Below are positions 7,717 to 16,839 of a stretch of DNA of 64,000 nt, piece after piece (position 1 is the first letter of the stretch; each line of letters opens with the position of its first letter). The DNA comes from Methylobacter sp015476545. GTDB taxonomy: Bacteria; Pseudomonadota; Gammaproteobacteria; Methylococcales; Methylomonadaceae. The notes under the pieces were generated by a model. It ran no database searches and was not told the origin of the DNA. It worked only from the letters and a program-made list of their open reading frames with translations. The stretch spans positions 3,968,001 to 4,032,000 of the forward strand of contig NZ_CP197401.1 of the NCBI RefSeq assembly GCF_052162025.1, in the 5' to 3' direction. Both the position numbers and the translations under genes were made by a program.

Positions 7717-9791
7717 AACCTGTCTAATTTGGAAAGCGCTTGTTCTACGATGGATCTCTCATCCAAGGTTACAATAGCCGCCTGCCCTTGTCTAAATTTT
7801 TCAGCCAATTCCTGGACTTTAACTTCAAGCATTTTTGCGCCATTTTTGCCGACAAACAGCATATTTTCCGTTTCCGCACTTTTCCATATCAGCTTGCCCC
7901 ATTGCCGTTCCAACTCGGAACCGAAAGCTGCCCAGCTGTTTTCAAGTATATCTTTTACCTGCTCGCTCCACTCATCCACGATGACTTCGGGTTTGATGCT
8001 CGCGCCCTGTTCCACAACCGGACTGGCTTTAACAACACTGCCCAGCTCTCTTTTTCTATCTTTACTATCCATCAGAATGATATGCCGTACCGCAAGATCC
8101 TTAAAGAAGCGTGACTGTGCGTTTTTATCGTATGAAATTCGATCCAGTCCGTATCTCAGTTCTTTGATCATGCCGGGCAAAAATTTTAATATCCGTTTTT
8201 TTTCATCATCATCTCTCGGAGGCAATACGCTGACGATCAACTCTTCCATGGCCCGTACCGATTTTATCCAAAGTTCCGGCTCTTCATTTCTACGCACGTG
8301 ATCGACCAGCAAAACATGTTGCCAGACATCATGCAGAAAGTCGGCTATGACTGCCGGCAATTCCTTTCCCTGTATGCTGTCATCAATAGTCTTGGCTACG
8401 ACTTTTTTGCTCAGCTCCAGCGATTCTTTATTTTGCATTAACTGTCTGGAGCGATCTTCAAGAATCTGAACCCGCTGCTTTTGTTTTTCCAGATAACGCC
8501 CAAAATCGCTTGCCTCATTTGCCCAATGAACATGCCCAGATCCATTTTCTCTGGTTATAAGCTTTATGACGTCGACAATGCGCTCGTAAACCAGGCGGTC
8601 ACTATGATCAGCCGGATTTAAAAATTGCCCGGCAGCAAACAAATCATTCAATAAGCGCCTGACAGGATTCTCTATACCGGTAAAGACGCTGTATTGTCCC
8701 AATGTAACCGCAGCCCAAGGTATTTCCAACTGGAGCAAGGCGGACTTTACAGTGCTTGTCAGCGTATCGTCACTGTTAATTTCTCCAAAAATCAAAGCCG
8801 CTAAATCCAGAATATCTTCATCGCATTTGGCCAATGCCTTGATATCACCGCTGAAATTTAGCTCTTCAAGCTTTTTAATGACTCGCCATTTCAGCGGGCT
8901 CCCGATCTCCCGATCAGCATCCTCGAAAGCATAAAGCTGACCAAGAATTTCCAGCGCGTGTATTATTTCAAAATGCTCATAGGTGGCTGCACTTTCGGAT
9001 TTCGGAATTAAATCATAAGCTGACGGGGTGTACATTGAACGCCACCGATCCAGTTTTTTCTGTAATATCTGAAAATCTCGGCTTATCGATTCACTGCTTG
9101 CGATAGAAGGTTCAGACGCTTCCCTAATTTCACTGACATCGTATGAGACTATTTCACACTCTGAATCGAGCCGCCTGGTCAATTCGCCGTAGATAAAGCC
9201 TAGCTGGCTAAACACATGATCTTCAAATGATTTATAGACAGCAACCCGAAACTTGGTGGTTAATTTCAATGGATTAATCACCTCGGCCAAAGCATGAGCC
9301 AGATTTGCCGGTGAAGCCGGATTATTACGGTCAGAAAAGACTTGTTTTCCCATCTTGATTGAGAGTTGCCTGTTCATCTGATGCAACTGCCCTTGAAAAG
9401 AATGCTCGCAGTCGCGGATAATGGAAGCAACTACATGACTTTCCTCTACCATAGCATCGCTAGCCAGCGAGGCAGAGGCCATATTTATTTTCTGATCCGG
9501 ATTTTTTACCGTCTTTTGAGAGGTAAAATGGAAAGCATCGCTCACCTTAAGTAAGTAATTTTGCTTTATTTTTCTTCGAACCGCCTGAACGTGCTCCAAC
9601 TGCTTTCTATAATCCGTTTTCTCGCGATCTTTTCCTGATTGCAGCCCGAATTCGAAATCAATCCGCATACAGCAATCATCCACCAATGGCTCGATGTATT
9701 GATAAAAAATCGATCTGAATTTAGCTAGAATTTCGGCATCATTCGATGTGCTTTTGCTAATGTCTGTGTATTGCCGTATGTTCATAGCCAT
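7713..9791 (-). CDS. DUF1631 domain protein
   Basis: A long (692 residues) soluble, mostly helical protein of the DUF1631 family, known across Gamma- and Betaproteobacteria without assigned function. Recognisable pieces are the N-terminal helical part (FRSIFYQYIEPLVDDCCMR), the central SAYDLIPKSESAATYEHFEIIHAL, and a C-terminal stretch HDVWQHVLLVDHVRRNEEPELW typical of the family. The longest frame opens at a TTG at 9827, but I chose the ATG at 9791 (MAMNIRQ), which has GGAAG at a good distance. There is no signal peptide or membrane segment. It overlaps nadC by 4 nt. Function is unknown; family assignment is from remembered pattern. Confidence 0.75.
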   Translation of the reverse strand: MAMNIRQYTDISKSTSNDAEILAKFRSIFYQYIEPLVDDCCMRIDFEFGLQSGKDREKTDYRKQLEHVQAVRRKIKQNYLLKVSDAFHFTSQKTVKNPDQKINMASASLASDAMVEESHVVASIIRDCEHSFQGQLHQMNRQLSIKMGKQVFSDRNNPASPANLAHALAEVINPLKLTTKFRVAVYKSFEDHVFSQLGFIYGELTRRLDSECEIVSYDVSEIREASEPSIASSESISRDFQILQKKLDRWRSMYTPSAYDLIPKSESAATYEHFEIIHALEILGQLYAFEDADREIGSPLKWRVIKKLEELNFSGDIKALAKCDEDILDLAALIFGEINSDDTLTSTVKSALLQLEIPWAAVTLGQYSVFTGIENPVRRLLNDLFAAGQFLNPADHSDRLVYERIVDVIKLITRENGSGHVHWANEASDFGRYLEKQKQRVQILEDRSRQLMQNKESLELSKKVVAKTIDDSIQGKELPAVIADFLHDVWQHVLLVDHVRRNEEPELWIKSVRAMEELIVSVLPPRDDDEKKRILKFLPGMIKELRYGLDRISYDKNAQSRFFKDLAVRHIILMDSKDRKRELGSVVKASPVVEQGASIKPEVIVDEWSEQVKDILENSWAAFGSELERQWGKLIWKSAETENMLFVGKNGAKMLEVKVQELAEKFRQGQAAIVTLDERSIVEQALSKLDRL

Positions 9792-9921
9792 GTTTCTTCC
9801 GCAAAATAAATGATCAGTCTTTGCCAAACCAAGACTATACCTAAATTATTATTTTGACAGATAATACGCATTTTTATCGTGAATTCTGTGCTCTATTTCC
9901 GTTTTTTCCTCTATAAATCTC

Positions 9922-10467
9922 ATGAAAATAGATAGTCATTGGCTGACTGACATTACCCGTCTCCCTTCGCCAAACTTTGACGCAAGAACCGATGCTACGG
10001 ATATTTCCTTACTGGTCATACACTGCATCAGTCTGCCGCCGAGCGAATTCGGCACGCCTTATATTGACCAGCTCTTCTGCAATCAGCTCGACCCGGACAA
10101 GCATCCCTATTTCAGAGACATCTATCAGCTGACGGTATCCTCACATCTATTGATCAGGCGGACGGGAGAAATCGTGCAGTATGTGCCTTTTGACAAGCGC
10201 GCCTGGCATGCCGGGAAATCGGTTTATGAAGGCCGGGAAAGGTGTAATGATTTCTCCATCGGCATAGAACTTGAAGGCACCGAGCTGATCGAGTACACAG
10301 ACGCACAATACCTGCAACTGGCGGCAGTGATTCGCCTGCTGCTTGAGACCTATCCGCAGCTATCGACAGATCGCATTACAGGACATAGCGATATTGCGCC
10401 CGAACGAAAAACCGATCCGGGCGCATCGTTTGATTGGCAGAAACTGTTCAGTTTATTGAATACCTAA
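9922..10467 (+). CDS. ampD: 1,6-anhydro-N-acetylmuramyl-L-alanine amidase AmpD
   Basis: AmpD is a cytoplasmic zinc amidase that cleaves the peptide from anhydromuramyl peptides in cell-wall recycling; its loss induces AmpC in bacteria that have AmpR. The 181-residue product matches E. coli length. Zinc ligands are seen at His34 (LLVIHCISLPP) and in the C-terminal GHSDIAPERKTDPG (His and Asp near 155-165). The run DFSIGIELEGTE carries the conserved catalytic-side Glu. It stands alone, convergent with lspA and divergent from the DUF1631 gene. No ampR or ampC is visible in this window. Confidence 0.95.
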   Translation: MKIDSHWLTDITRLPSPNFDARTDATDISLLVIHCISLPPSEFGTPYIDQLFCNQLDPDKHPYFRDIYQLTVSSHLLIRRTGEIVQYVPFDKRAWHAGKSVYEGRERCNDFSIGIELEGTELIEYTDAQYLQLAAVIRLLLETYPQLSTDRITGHSDIAPERKTDPGASFDWQKLFSLLNT

Positions 10468-10482
10468 TAGCCCGGCGGCGAT

Positions 10483-10971
10483 CTATGCCTGTTCAGCATG
10501 CTTGGACTGCCCAATGCCAAATGATTCGGCAAGCATCAGAACCACGCCCAGCGTAATGGCCGAATCGGCGATATTAAAGGCCGGCCAGTGCCAAGAATCA
10601 TAATACACATCGAGAAAATCGATAACATAACCATACAACAACCGGTCAATTAAGTTACCGATCGCACCACCCAGAACCAGCGCCAGCGCGGCAGCCAGCA
10701 AGGTCTCATGTTTTTTTAATCTGGCCAGCCAGACAGTAATGCCTACACTGATCACAATGGCTAACCCTGCAAAAAACCAGCGCTGCCAGCCGCCCGCTTC
10801 GCTCAGGAAGCTGAAAGCCGCTCCGGGGTTATGCAGATAAGTCAGATTAAAATACGGCATGACCGGGATAGACTCGTAAAGCTGCATCGAACTATCGATG
10901 ATGAGCTTACTGCCCTGATCCAGAGCTATTGCCAATAATGACAACCATAACCATTTCAACATAGTACTCAC
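10483..10971 (-). CDS. lspA: Lipoprotein signal peptidase (signal peptidase II)
   Basis: LspA is an inner membrane aspartyl protease that removes signal peptides of lipoproteins after diacylglyceryl transfer. The 162-residue product has four hydrophobic segments. The catalytic pair should be Asp118 (YGYVID) and Asp136 (FNIADSAITLG), with the 18-residue spacing of the E. coli enzyme, and NxxDR occurs as NLIDR. The gene opens with GTG at 10971 inside the stop of ileS (GTGA); an ATG at 10962 is a possible alternative. It ends the murJ-ribF-ileS-lspA series. Confidence 0.96.
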   Translation of the reverse strand: MSTMLKWLWLSLLAIALDQGSKLIIDSSMQLYESIPVMPYFNLTYLHNPGAAFSFLSEAGGWQRWFFAGLAIVISVGITVWLARLKKHETLLAAALALVLGGAIGNLIDRLLYGYVIDFLDVYYDSWHWPAFNIADSAITLGVVLMLAESFGIGQSKHAEQA

Positions 10972-13799
10972 GCAAATTGTCGGTTTTCGCCAGCGCCAGC
11001 CACGTTTTCAACGCAGCGACCGCAAAGTTCAGGGTGATCGGCATGCGACCCCACATCCTGACGTTGATGCCAACAGCGCACGCATTTTTTATGCCCGGAC
11101 ACAACAACTTTTAACTTGACGCCGTCAATCTCGGTTTGAACGGCATCATCAGGACAAACCTGATCGGCCATTACCGTGGCATTTGAAGTAATAAAAACAA
11201 AGCGCAGCTCATCGGTCAAGCGGTTCAAAGCATCAAAATAATCCGCATTGCAATACAGTTCGACCTCGGCATTGAGCGAAGCGCCTATCTCTCCCTTCGC
11301 CCGACTCTTTTCCAGCTCTTTACCGACGACAGTTCGGACAGCCATGACTTTCTGCCAGAACTCGCGGTTCATCGCAGCCTCGTCGTCCAGTTTGCACAGG
11401 CCTTGATACCAAGTTTCCAGAAATATCGATTCACTGCGCTCGCCGGGCATATAATTCCAGATTTCATCGGCTGTATAGCTGATGATGGGCGCGAGCCAGC
11501 GAGTCAGCGCTTCCAGCACATGATACATGGCCGTTTGAGCAGAACGTCTGGCCAGACAATCTTCTTTGGCCGTATATTGACGGTCCTTGATGATATCCAG
11601 ATAAAAGCCGCCCAGATCGATCACGCAAAAATGGTGCACTTTCTGGAAAATAAGCTGAAACTGATAGCTTTCGTAAGCAGCCTTAACTTCTTCCTGGAGC
11701 GCATAGGCCCTATCCACGACCCAACGATCCAGGGCCAGCAAGTCCTTCGCCTCGACCAGATGCCGGGCAGGATCGAAGCCGTCCAGATTCGACAGCAGGA
11801 ACCGGGCCGTGTTTCTCAAGCGACGGTATCCGTCCGAGGTCCGGTTAAGGATTTCATCGGACACAGACATTTCGCCGCGATAATCGGTCGACGCTACCCA
11901 TAAGCGCAAGACGTCGGCGCCCAGTTCCTTCATGACCTCCTGCGGCGCGATCACATTGCCTCTGGACTTGGACATTTTCTTGCCTTCCGCATCCACAGTA
12001 AAACCGTGTGTTAACACGGCTTCATAAGGTGCCACATCATTCATGGCCGTCGAAGCCAGCAGCGATGACTGGAACCAGCCGCGATGCTGGTCTGAACCTT
12101 CCAGATACAGATCGGCCGGGAAAGCCAATTCCTGGCGTCTCTCCAGAACACAGGCATGGGTAACGCCGGAATCAAACCAGACATCCAGCGTATCGGTCAT
12201 TTTCTCGTATAATGAAGCTTCCTCGCCCAGCAACTCCTCCTTCTCCAGTTCAAACCAAGCTTCTATGCCTTTTTGCTCGATGCGTTGAGCCACTTGCTCG
12301 ATCAGTTCAGGCGTGCGCGGATGCAGTTCGCCCGTTTCTTTATGGACAAAAAAGGCAATTGGCACGCCCCAGGTGCGCTGGCGCGAAATACACCAGTCAG
12401 GCCGGTTTTCCATCATGCTTTCAATACGCGCCTGACCCCATTCCGGAATCCAGGCTACCCGCTTGACTTCATTCAGCGCCTGCTCGCGTAAGCCGTTTTT
12501 ATCCATGGAGATAAACCATTGCGGCGTGGCCCGGAAAATAATCGGCGTTTTATGGCGCCAGCAGTGCGGATAACTGTGCAGGATGGCTTCCTCATGCACC
12601 AGCTTGCCTTTTTCTTTGAGCACCGCTACCACATGATCATTGGCACTGAACACATGCTCGCCGGCGAACAGTTCGGTATTAGGCAGGAAAACGCCATCGT
12701 TGCCGACCGGATTGTCGACCGGCAAGCCGTATTTTTGACCGACCACATAGTCGTCCTGACCGTGCCCAGGTGCCGTATGCACAGCGCCGGTACCGGCATC
12801 GGTCGTGACATGGTCGCCGAGGATAATCGGTACCTGACGGTCATAAAAAGGATGTTGCAGCAACTGATGTTCCAGCGACGCGCCTTTGCAATAGGCAATA
12901 ACATGGTAGTTTTCGACGTCATAGCGCGACATCGCATCCTTAAGCAGGACTTCAGCTATGACCAGGCGCTCTTTTTTGCTGTCTTTCTCGCACTGAACCA
13001 CGGCATAGTCAAGATCGGGATTCAAGGCAACGCCCTGGTTGGCCGGCAGTGTCCACGGCGTCGTGGTCCAGATAACGACCGATAAAGGCCCCTCGCCTTC
13101 ATGCTCGGGGACATGATGGCAGCTCGCCATAAACGCTTCTTCATCAATAACCTGGAAACGCACATCGATGGCCGGCGAATGCTTGTCTTCGTACTCGACT
13201 TCCGCTTCGGCCAGCGCCGAGCCGCAATCGGTGCACCAGTGCACGGGCTTGGCGCCCTTGGTCAAATGCCCTTTGGCGCTGATTTTTCCCAATGCACGCA
13301 CGGTATCGGCTTCAAAGGCATAATCCATCGTTAAATACGGGTTATCCCAATCACCCAGTACACCGAGACGCACAAACGCTTCTTTCTGAATATTGACCTG
13401 CTTGCCTGCATACTCGCGGCAGGCCTTGCGAAAAACCGCCGGAGATACTTTAACGCCGGCCTTGCCGACTTTCTTTTCCACCATCAATTCGATAGGCAGG
13501 CCGTGGCAATCCCAGCCCGGCACATAAGGCGCATCAAAACCGCTCAGCGTTTTCGATTTGACAATGATATCTTTCAGGACTTTATTGACTGCGTGGCCGA
13601 TATGAATTTCACCATTGGCGTAGGGAGGGCCATCGTGCAGAATGAATTTGGGACTGTCGGCAAACTGCTCTCTGATTTTGCGATACAGGCCGGCCTCCTG
13701 CCATTTCTTTAACCGCTCCGGCTCGCGTTGCGCCAGATTGGCCTTCATCGGGAAGGCAGTCTTAGGTAGATTCAGTGTTTTTTTATAGTCCATCGTCAT
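10968..13799 (-). CDS. ileS: Isoleucyl-tRNA synthetase
   Basis: Class I synthetase that charges tRNA-Ile and edits valine. The 943-residue product is of the bacterial type (E. coli 938). It shows the HIGH motif in YANGEIHIGHAVNK, the editing (CP1) domain with TTTPWTLPANQGVAL, the KMSKS motif in GKKMSKSRGNVIAP, and a C-terminal zinc finger with CxxC pairs CVRC and CGRC. The ATG at 13799 overlaps the ribF stop (ATGA); a second ATG two codons on is an alternative. The ribF-ileS-lspA order is conserved in Gammaproteobacteria. Confidence 0.98.
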   Translation of the reverse strand: MTMDYKKTLNLPKTAFPMKANLAQREPERLKKWQEAGLYRKIREQFADSPKFILHDGPPYANGEIHIGHAVNKVLKDIIVKSKTLSGFDAPYVPGWDCHGLPIELMVEKKVGKAGVKVSPAVFRKACREYAGKQVNIQKEAFVRLGVLGDWDNPYLTMDYAFEADTVRALGKISAKGHLTKGAKPVHWCTDCGSALAEAEVEYEDKHSPAIDVRFQVIDEEAFMASCHHVPEHEGEGPLSVVIWTTTPWTLPANQGVALNPDLDYAVVQCEKDSKKERLVIAEVLLKDAMSRYDVENYHVIAYCKGASLEHQLLQHPFYDRQVPIILGDHVTTDAGTGAVHTAPGHGQDDYVVGQKYGLPVDNPVGNDGVFLPNTELFAGEHVFSANDHVVAVLKEKGKLVHEEAILHSYPHCWRHKTPIIFRATPQWFISMDKNGLREQALNEVKRVAWIPEWGQARIESMMENRPDWCISRQRTWGVPIAFFVHKETGELHPRTPELIEQVAQRIEQKGIEAWFELEKEELLGEEASLYEKMTDTLDVWFDSGVTHACVLERRQELAFPADLYLEGSDQHRGWFQSSLLASTAMNDVAPYEAVLTHGFTVDAEGKKMSKSRGNVIAPQEVMKELGADVLRLWVASTDYRGEMSVSDEILNRTSDGYRRLRNTARFLLSNLDGFDPARHLVEAKDLLALDRWVVDRAYALQEEVKAAYESYQFQLIFQKVHHFCVIDLGGFYLDIIKDRQYTAKEDCLARRSAQTAMYHVLEALTRWLAPIISYTADEIWNYMPGERSESIFLETWYQGLCKLDDEAAMNREFWQKVMAVRTVVGKELEKSRAKGEIGASLNAEVELYCNADYFDALNRLTDELRFVFITSNATVMADQVCPDDAVQTEIDGVKLKVVVSGHKKCVRCWHQRQDVGSHADHPELCGRCVENVAGAGENRQFA

Positions 13800-14737
13800 A
13801 CGTTTCTTAATTCAGCAAAAATCTTTTTAGTATTCGCCACATCTTTTACGATCTGAGCCTTAAGTTCATCCAGCGACCGGAAACGCATCTCATCTCTGAT
13901 TTTTCGCTTAAAATGCACTTCCACATAACGCCCGTAAATTTCTTTATTAAAATCAAATAAATGTGTTTCCAGTATCACTTTTGAACCGCCATCGACCGTA
14001 GGCCGCGTCCCGACATTCGCCACGCCTTCGAATTCCTGGCCGTCTATGCCGGTCATGGTAACGGCATAGACGCCGACCACAGGCGTATTTTTTCTAAACA
14101 TGCGTATATTGGCGGTCGGATAGCCGATCGTCCTGCCCCGCTTGTCGCCATGCGCAACCCGTCCGCATACGGAATAACAGCGTCCCAGCAGTCTCTCGGC
14201 TTTAACCAGATCACCGGCGCCCAGCGCGTCCCTGATCAGGGTACTGCTTACGCGCTGACCGTCTACATAATAAGATCCGGTATCTTCAACTTCGAAACCG
14301 AACGCCTGGCCTTCTTTCTTCAGCATGGCAAAATTGCCGCGCCGGTCTTTGCCGAAATGAAAATCATCCCCGACAACCAAATGCTTGATATTCAGTTTTT
14401 TGATTAAAATATCCGAAATGAACTGTTCGGCGTCACAATTGGCAATCTGTTGATTAAAGCGCAATATTAGTAAATCATCAACGGGCAGCTTTAAAAACTG
14501 GATCACTTTCTCCCGCAAGCGCATCAATCGGGACGGCGCATTTTTTCCCAGAAAATATTCCAGCGGCTGCGGCTCGAAAATCATCACGATAACCGGCAGA
14601 CCCAGCGCCCTACCGCGCGTCGCCAGATTATCAATCACGGCCCTGTGGCCTAAATGCAAGCCGTCAAAATTCCCGATAGTCAACACACAACCGTTTTCCA
14701 ACGGTTCCAAATGAGACAGGCCTCTAATTAAACGCAT
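13796..14737 (-). CDS. ribF: Bifunctional riboflavin kinase / FAD synthetase
   Basis: RibF phosphorylates riboflavin to FMN and adenylylates FMN to FAD. The 313-residue product has the N-terminal nucleotidyltransferase domain with TIGNFDGLHLGHRAVI (HxGH-type site), then the kinase domain from about residue 185 with GRVAHGDKRGRTIGYPTANI and VGVYAVTM. Length matches E. coli (313). It is coupled to ileS by a 4-nt overlap. The 115 bp upstream, toward murJ, hold no feature I can name. Confidence 0.97.
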   Translation of the reverse strand: MRLIRGLSHLEPLENGCVLTIGNFDGLHLGHRAVIDNLATRGRALGLPVIVMIFEPQPLEYFLGKNAPSRLMRLREKVIQFLKLPVDDLLILRFNQQIANCDAEQFISDILIKKLNIKHLVVGDDFHFGKDRRGNFAMLKKEGQAFGFEVEDTGSYYVDGQRVSSTLIRDALGAGDLVKAERLLGRCYSVCGRVAHGDKRGRTIGYPTANIRMFRKNTPVVGVYAVTMTGIDGQEFEGVANVGTRPTVDGGSKVILETHLFDFNKEIYGRYVEVHFKRKIRDEMRFRSLDELKAQIVKDVANTKKIFAELRNV

Positions 14738-14852
14738 GAATGTGACAAATCAAAATTCTTTATTCTATCATGGGTAACTTCATGAGAACTCAAAACATAA
14801 ATCCGGCGAAATGCATGAATCCGACAAGAAACCCTAGGATTTCAGCAAAGCG

Positions 14853-16406
14853 CTATTGCAATACGTTACTGTCATGCCAGCCGACTAAATGCTTGAACCT
14901 TAAACCGGTCATGACTAATGTCGACGCATAAATTGCACACCCTATCGCAATCCATACGATCAAATTGATGACTCTGTCCATGGAATCCCATTGCCCCCAT
15001 TGACTGACGTCAACAGAATAATACAAGGCGGCCGCCATTACCGCACTTGCCAACAGTATCCTGACCAAAAACAATGCCCATCCTTCGGCCGGCCGATAAA
15101 CCTTTTCTTTCAACAGTTTGCCAAGCAGTAAAAAAGCATTTAAAAACGCGCTCAGGGATGTTGCCAAAGCGATCCCCGCATGCGCCATAGGAAACATCAG
15201 CGTAGCGTTTAAAATGATATTGGCGGCAATAGCATATAACCCATAACGGACCGGCGTTTTCATATCTTGCCGGGAAGTGAAACCAGGCGCCAACACTTTA
15301 ATCAGAATAAATGCCAACAATCCGGCTGAATACGCCATGAGGCTCTGCCCGGCCAACTGCACATCGTCAGCGCCAAATTCCTTGTATTGAAACAGTGTCG
15401 ATAAAATCGGTTCGGCCAGCATCAGCAGCCCGACCATGGCCGGCATGCCGATCAATAAAACCAGGCGCAGCCCCCAATCCAATGAATTCGAAAAAGCCCT
15501 CGCATCGTCGGCGGCATGATTTTTCGACAAGCTCGGCAAAATAACTGTAGCCACGGCAATGCCGAAAATACCCAGCGGAAACTCCACCAGACGGTCTGAA
15601 TAATACAACCAGGAAACGCTGCCGGCGCCTAAAAACGAAGCCATCAATGTATCCAGCAGCAAATTGATCTGCGTGGCTGAAACGCCGAGAATCGCCGGCA
15701 GCATGAACCCCATCATGCGCTTGACGCCTACATCATTAAAATCGAATCTCGGCCGCGGGAGCAGACCTAAGCGCATCAAGGCCGGCATCTGAAACAACAA
15801 TTGCACTACGCCGGCTATGAAGACTCCCCACGCCAATGCCACAACCGGCTCGGCCATCAGAGGCGCCAGCCAGATTGCGGCAGCGATCATGCAGATATTC
15901 AGCAAAGCCGGCGTCAAGGCCGGAATGGCAAACTTGCCGTGCGCATTCAAGACACTGCCTGCAAACGCCACCGACGAGATAAAAAACAAATATGGAAAAG
16001 TAATCCGCAGCATCTGCACGGCCAGTTCATGCTGAGATCCTTGCCAGATAAAGCCGGGAGCGAACAAAATAATGAGCGCAGGTGCAGCAACCATGCCGAG
16101 AATCGTGACCAGCATTAAAACCAGTACCAAGCTTCCGGCCGTCCTGTCGACGAATTGCTTTAACGCCGCCTGGCTGCCGCGCTCCTTTTGGTCTGATAGC
16201 GCTGGAATAAAAGCCTGGGCAAAAGCCCCTTCAGTAAACAGGCGCCGCAGAAAATTCGGAATTTTAAAGGCGACAAAAAATGCATCGGTTGCCGGATTAA
16301 CGCCGAAAAGCCGCGCTATCAGCATGTCCCGGACAAACCCCAATAGACGCGAAATCATGGTCATACTGCCCACAACGGCAGTTGATTTAAAAAGCTGTCC
16401 GCTCAA
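14853..16406 (-). CDS. murJ: Lipid II flippase MurJ
   Basis: MurJ flips lipid-linked peptidoglycan precursor across the inner membrane. The 517-residue product (E. coli 511) has about 14 hydrophobic segments of the MOP exporter superfamily, and characteristic N-terminal runs STAVVGSMTMISRLLGFVRD and NFLRRLFTEGAFAQAFIP. The start is a TTG preceded by AGGAG at a 5-nt gap; no ATG precedes the conserved N-terminus. It is divergent from rpsT and upstream of ribF, a layout common in Gammaproteobacteria. Confidence 0.96.
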   Translation of the reverse strand: MSGQLFKSTAVVGSMTMISRLLGFVRDMLIARLFGVNPATDAFFVAFKIPNFLRRLFTEGAFAQAFIPALSDQKERGSQAALKQFVDRTAGSLVLVLMLVTILGMVAAPALIILFAPGFIWQGSQHELAVQMLRITFPYLFFISSVAFAGSVLNAHGKFAIPALTPALLNICMIAAAIWLAPLMAEPVVALAWGVFIAGVVQLLFQMPALMRLGLLPRPRFDFNDVGVKRMMGFMLPAILGVSATQINLLLDTLMASFLGAGSVSWLYYSDRLVEFPLGIFGIAVATVILPSLSKNHAADDARAFSNSLDWGLRLVLLIGMPAMVGLLMLAEPILSTLFQYKEFGADDVQLAGQSLMAYSAGLLAFILIKVLAPGFTSRQDMKTPVRYGLYAIAANIILNATLMFPMAHAGIALATSLSAFLNAFLLLGKLLKEKVYRPAEGWALFLVRILLASAVMAAALYYSVDVSQWGQWDSMDRVINLIVWIAIGCAIYASTLVMTGLRFKHLVGWHDSNVLQ

Positions 16407-16437
16407 TACTGCTCCTCGCTGTTAATTCATTATTTTT

Positions 16438-16466
16438 TTGACAATGATACCATTTAAAAAGATAAT
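16438..16466 (+). promoter_or_regulatory. Promoter of rpsT
   Basis: TTGACA (16438-16443) and GATAAT (16461-16466) are spaced by 17 bp. The predicted start near 16473 gives a leader of about 34 nt. The strength fits a ribosomal protein gene and excludes the longer reading frame that begins at 16438. Confidence 0.8.
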
Positions 16467-16506
16467 ATGCGGTCTTATTAACTCACATAGCAAAAATCGA
16501 GAAATT

Positions 16507-16770
16507 ATGGCTAATACAGCACAAGCTAAAAAGCGTGCGCGACAAGCGGAAAAAAGCCGTATTCGCAACGCAGGACAACGCAGCAATTTACGCACGTTCG
16601 TGAAAAAAGTTATTGCCGCAGTTAACGCGGGCGACAAAGAAAAAGCGCAAGCCGCCTTCAAGACCGTTGTGCCCATTATCGATTCAGCAGTAAACAAAGG
16701 CCTTATCCACAAGAATAAAGCCTCACGCAGCAAAAGCAGACTGAATTCAAAAGTAAAATCTATCGCTTAA
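16507..16770 (+). CDS. rpsT: 30S ribosomal protein S20
   Basis: S20 is a primary 16S rRNA-binding protein of the small subunit body. The 87-residue product begins MANTAQAKKRARQ and is rich in Lys and Arg throughout, with VNKGLIHKNKASRSKSRL near its end; length matches E. coli (87). The ATG at 16507 is chosen over an upstream in-frame TTG because that TTG is the -35 box of the promoter. The gene stands alone between divergent murJ and convergent proB and is closed by a strong terminator. Confidence 0.98.
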   Translation: MANTAQAKKRARQAEKSRIRNAGQRSNLRTFVKKVIAAVNAGDKEKAQAAFKTVVPIIDSAVNKGLIHKNKASRSKSRLNSKVKSIA

Positions 16771-16789
16771 TAAAAGCTTTAGTCTTACT

Positions 16790-16832
16790 AAATAAAAAGG
16801 CCGAACTCCCACGAGTTGCGGCCTTTTTATTT
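16790..16832. terminator. Bidirectional rho-independent terminator between rpsT and proB
   Basis: A long stem: AAATAAAAAGGCCG with AACTC pairs with GAGTT and CGGCCTTTTTATTT, with a short CCAC loop and a single bulged G. A and T tracts on both sides allow termination of rpsT (plus) and proB (minus). Confidence 0.9.
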
Positions 16833-16839
16833 GGCCGCC

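Noticed and set aside
16438..16506. Longer N-terminus for S20
   Set aside because: The extra codons contain the -35 and -10 boxes of the promoter, and S20 has a fixed N-terminus.
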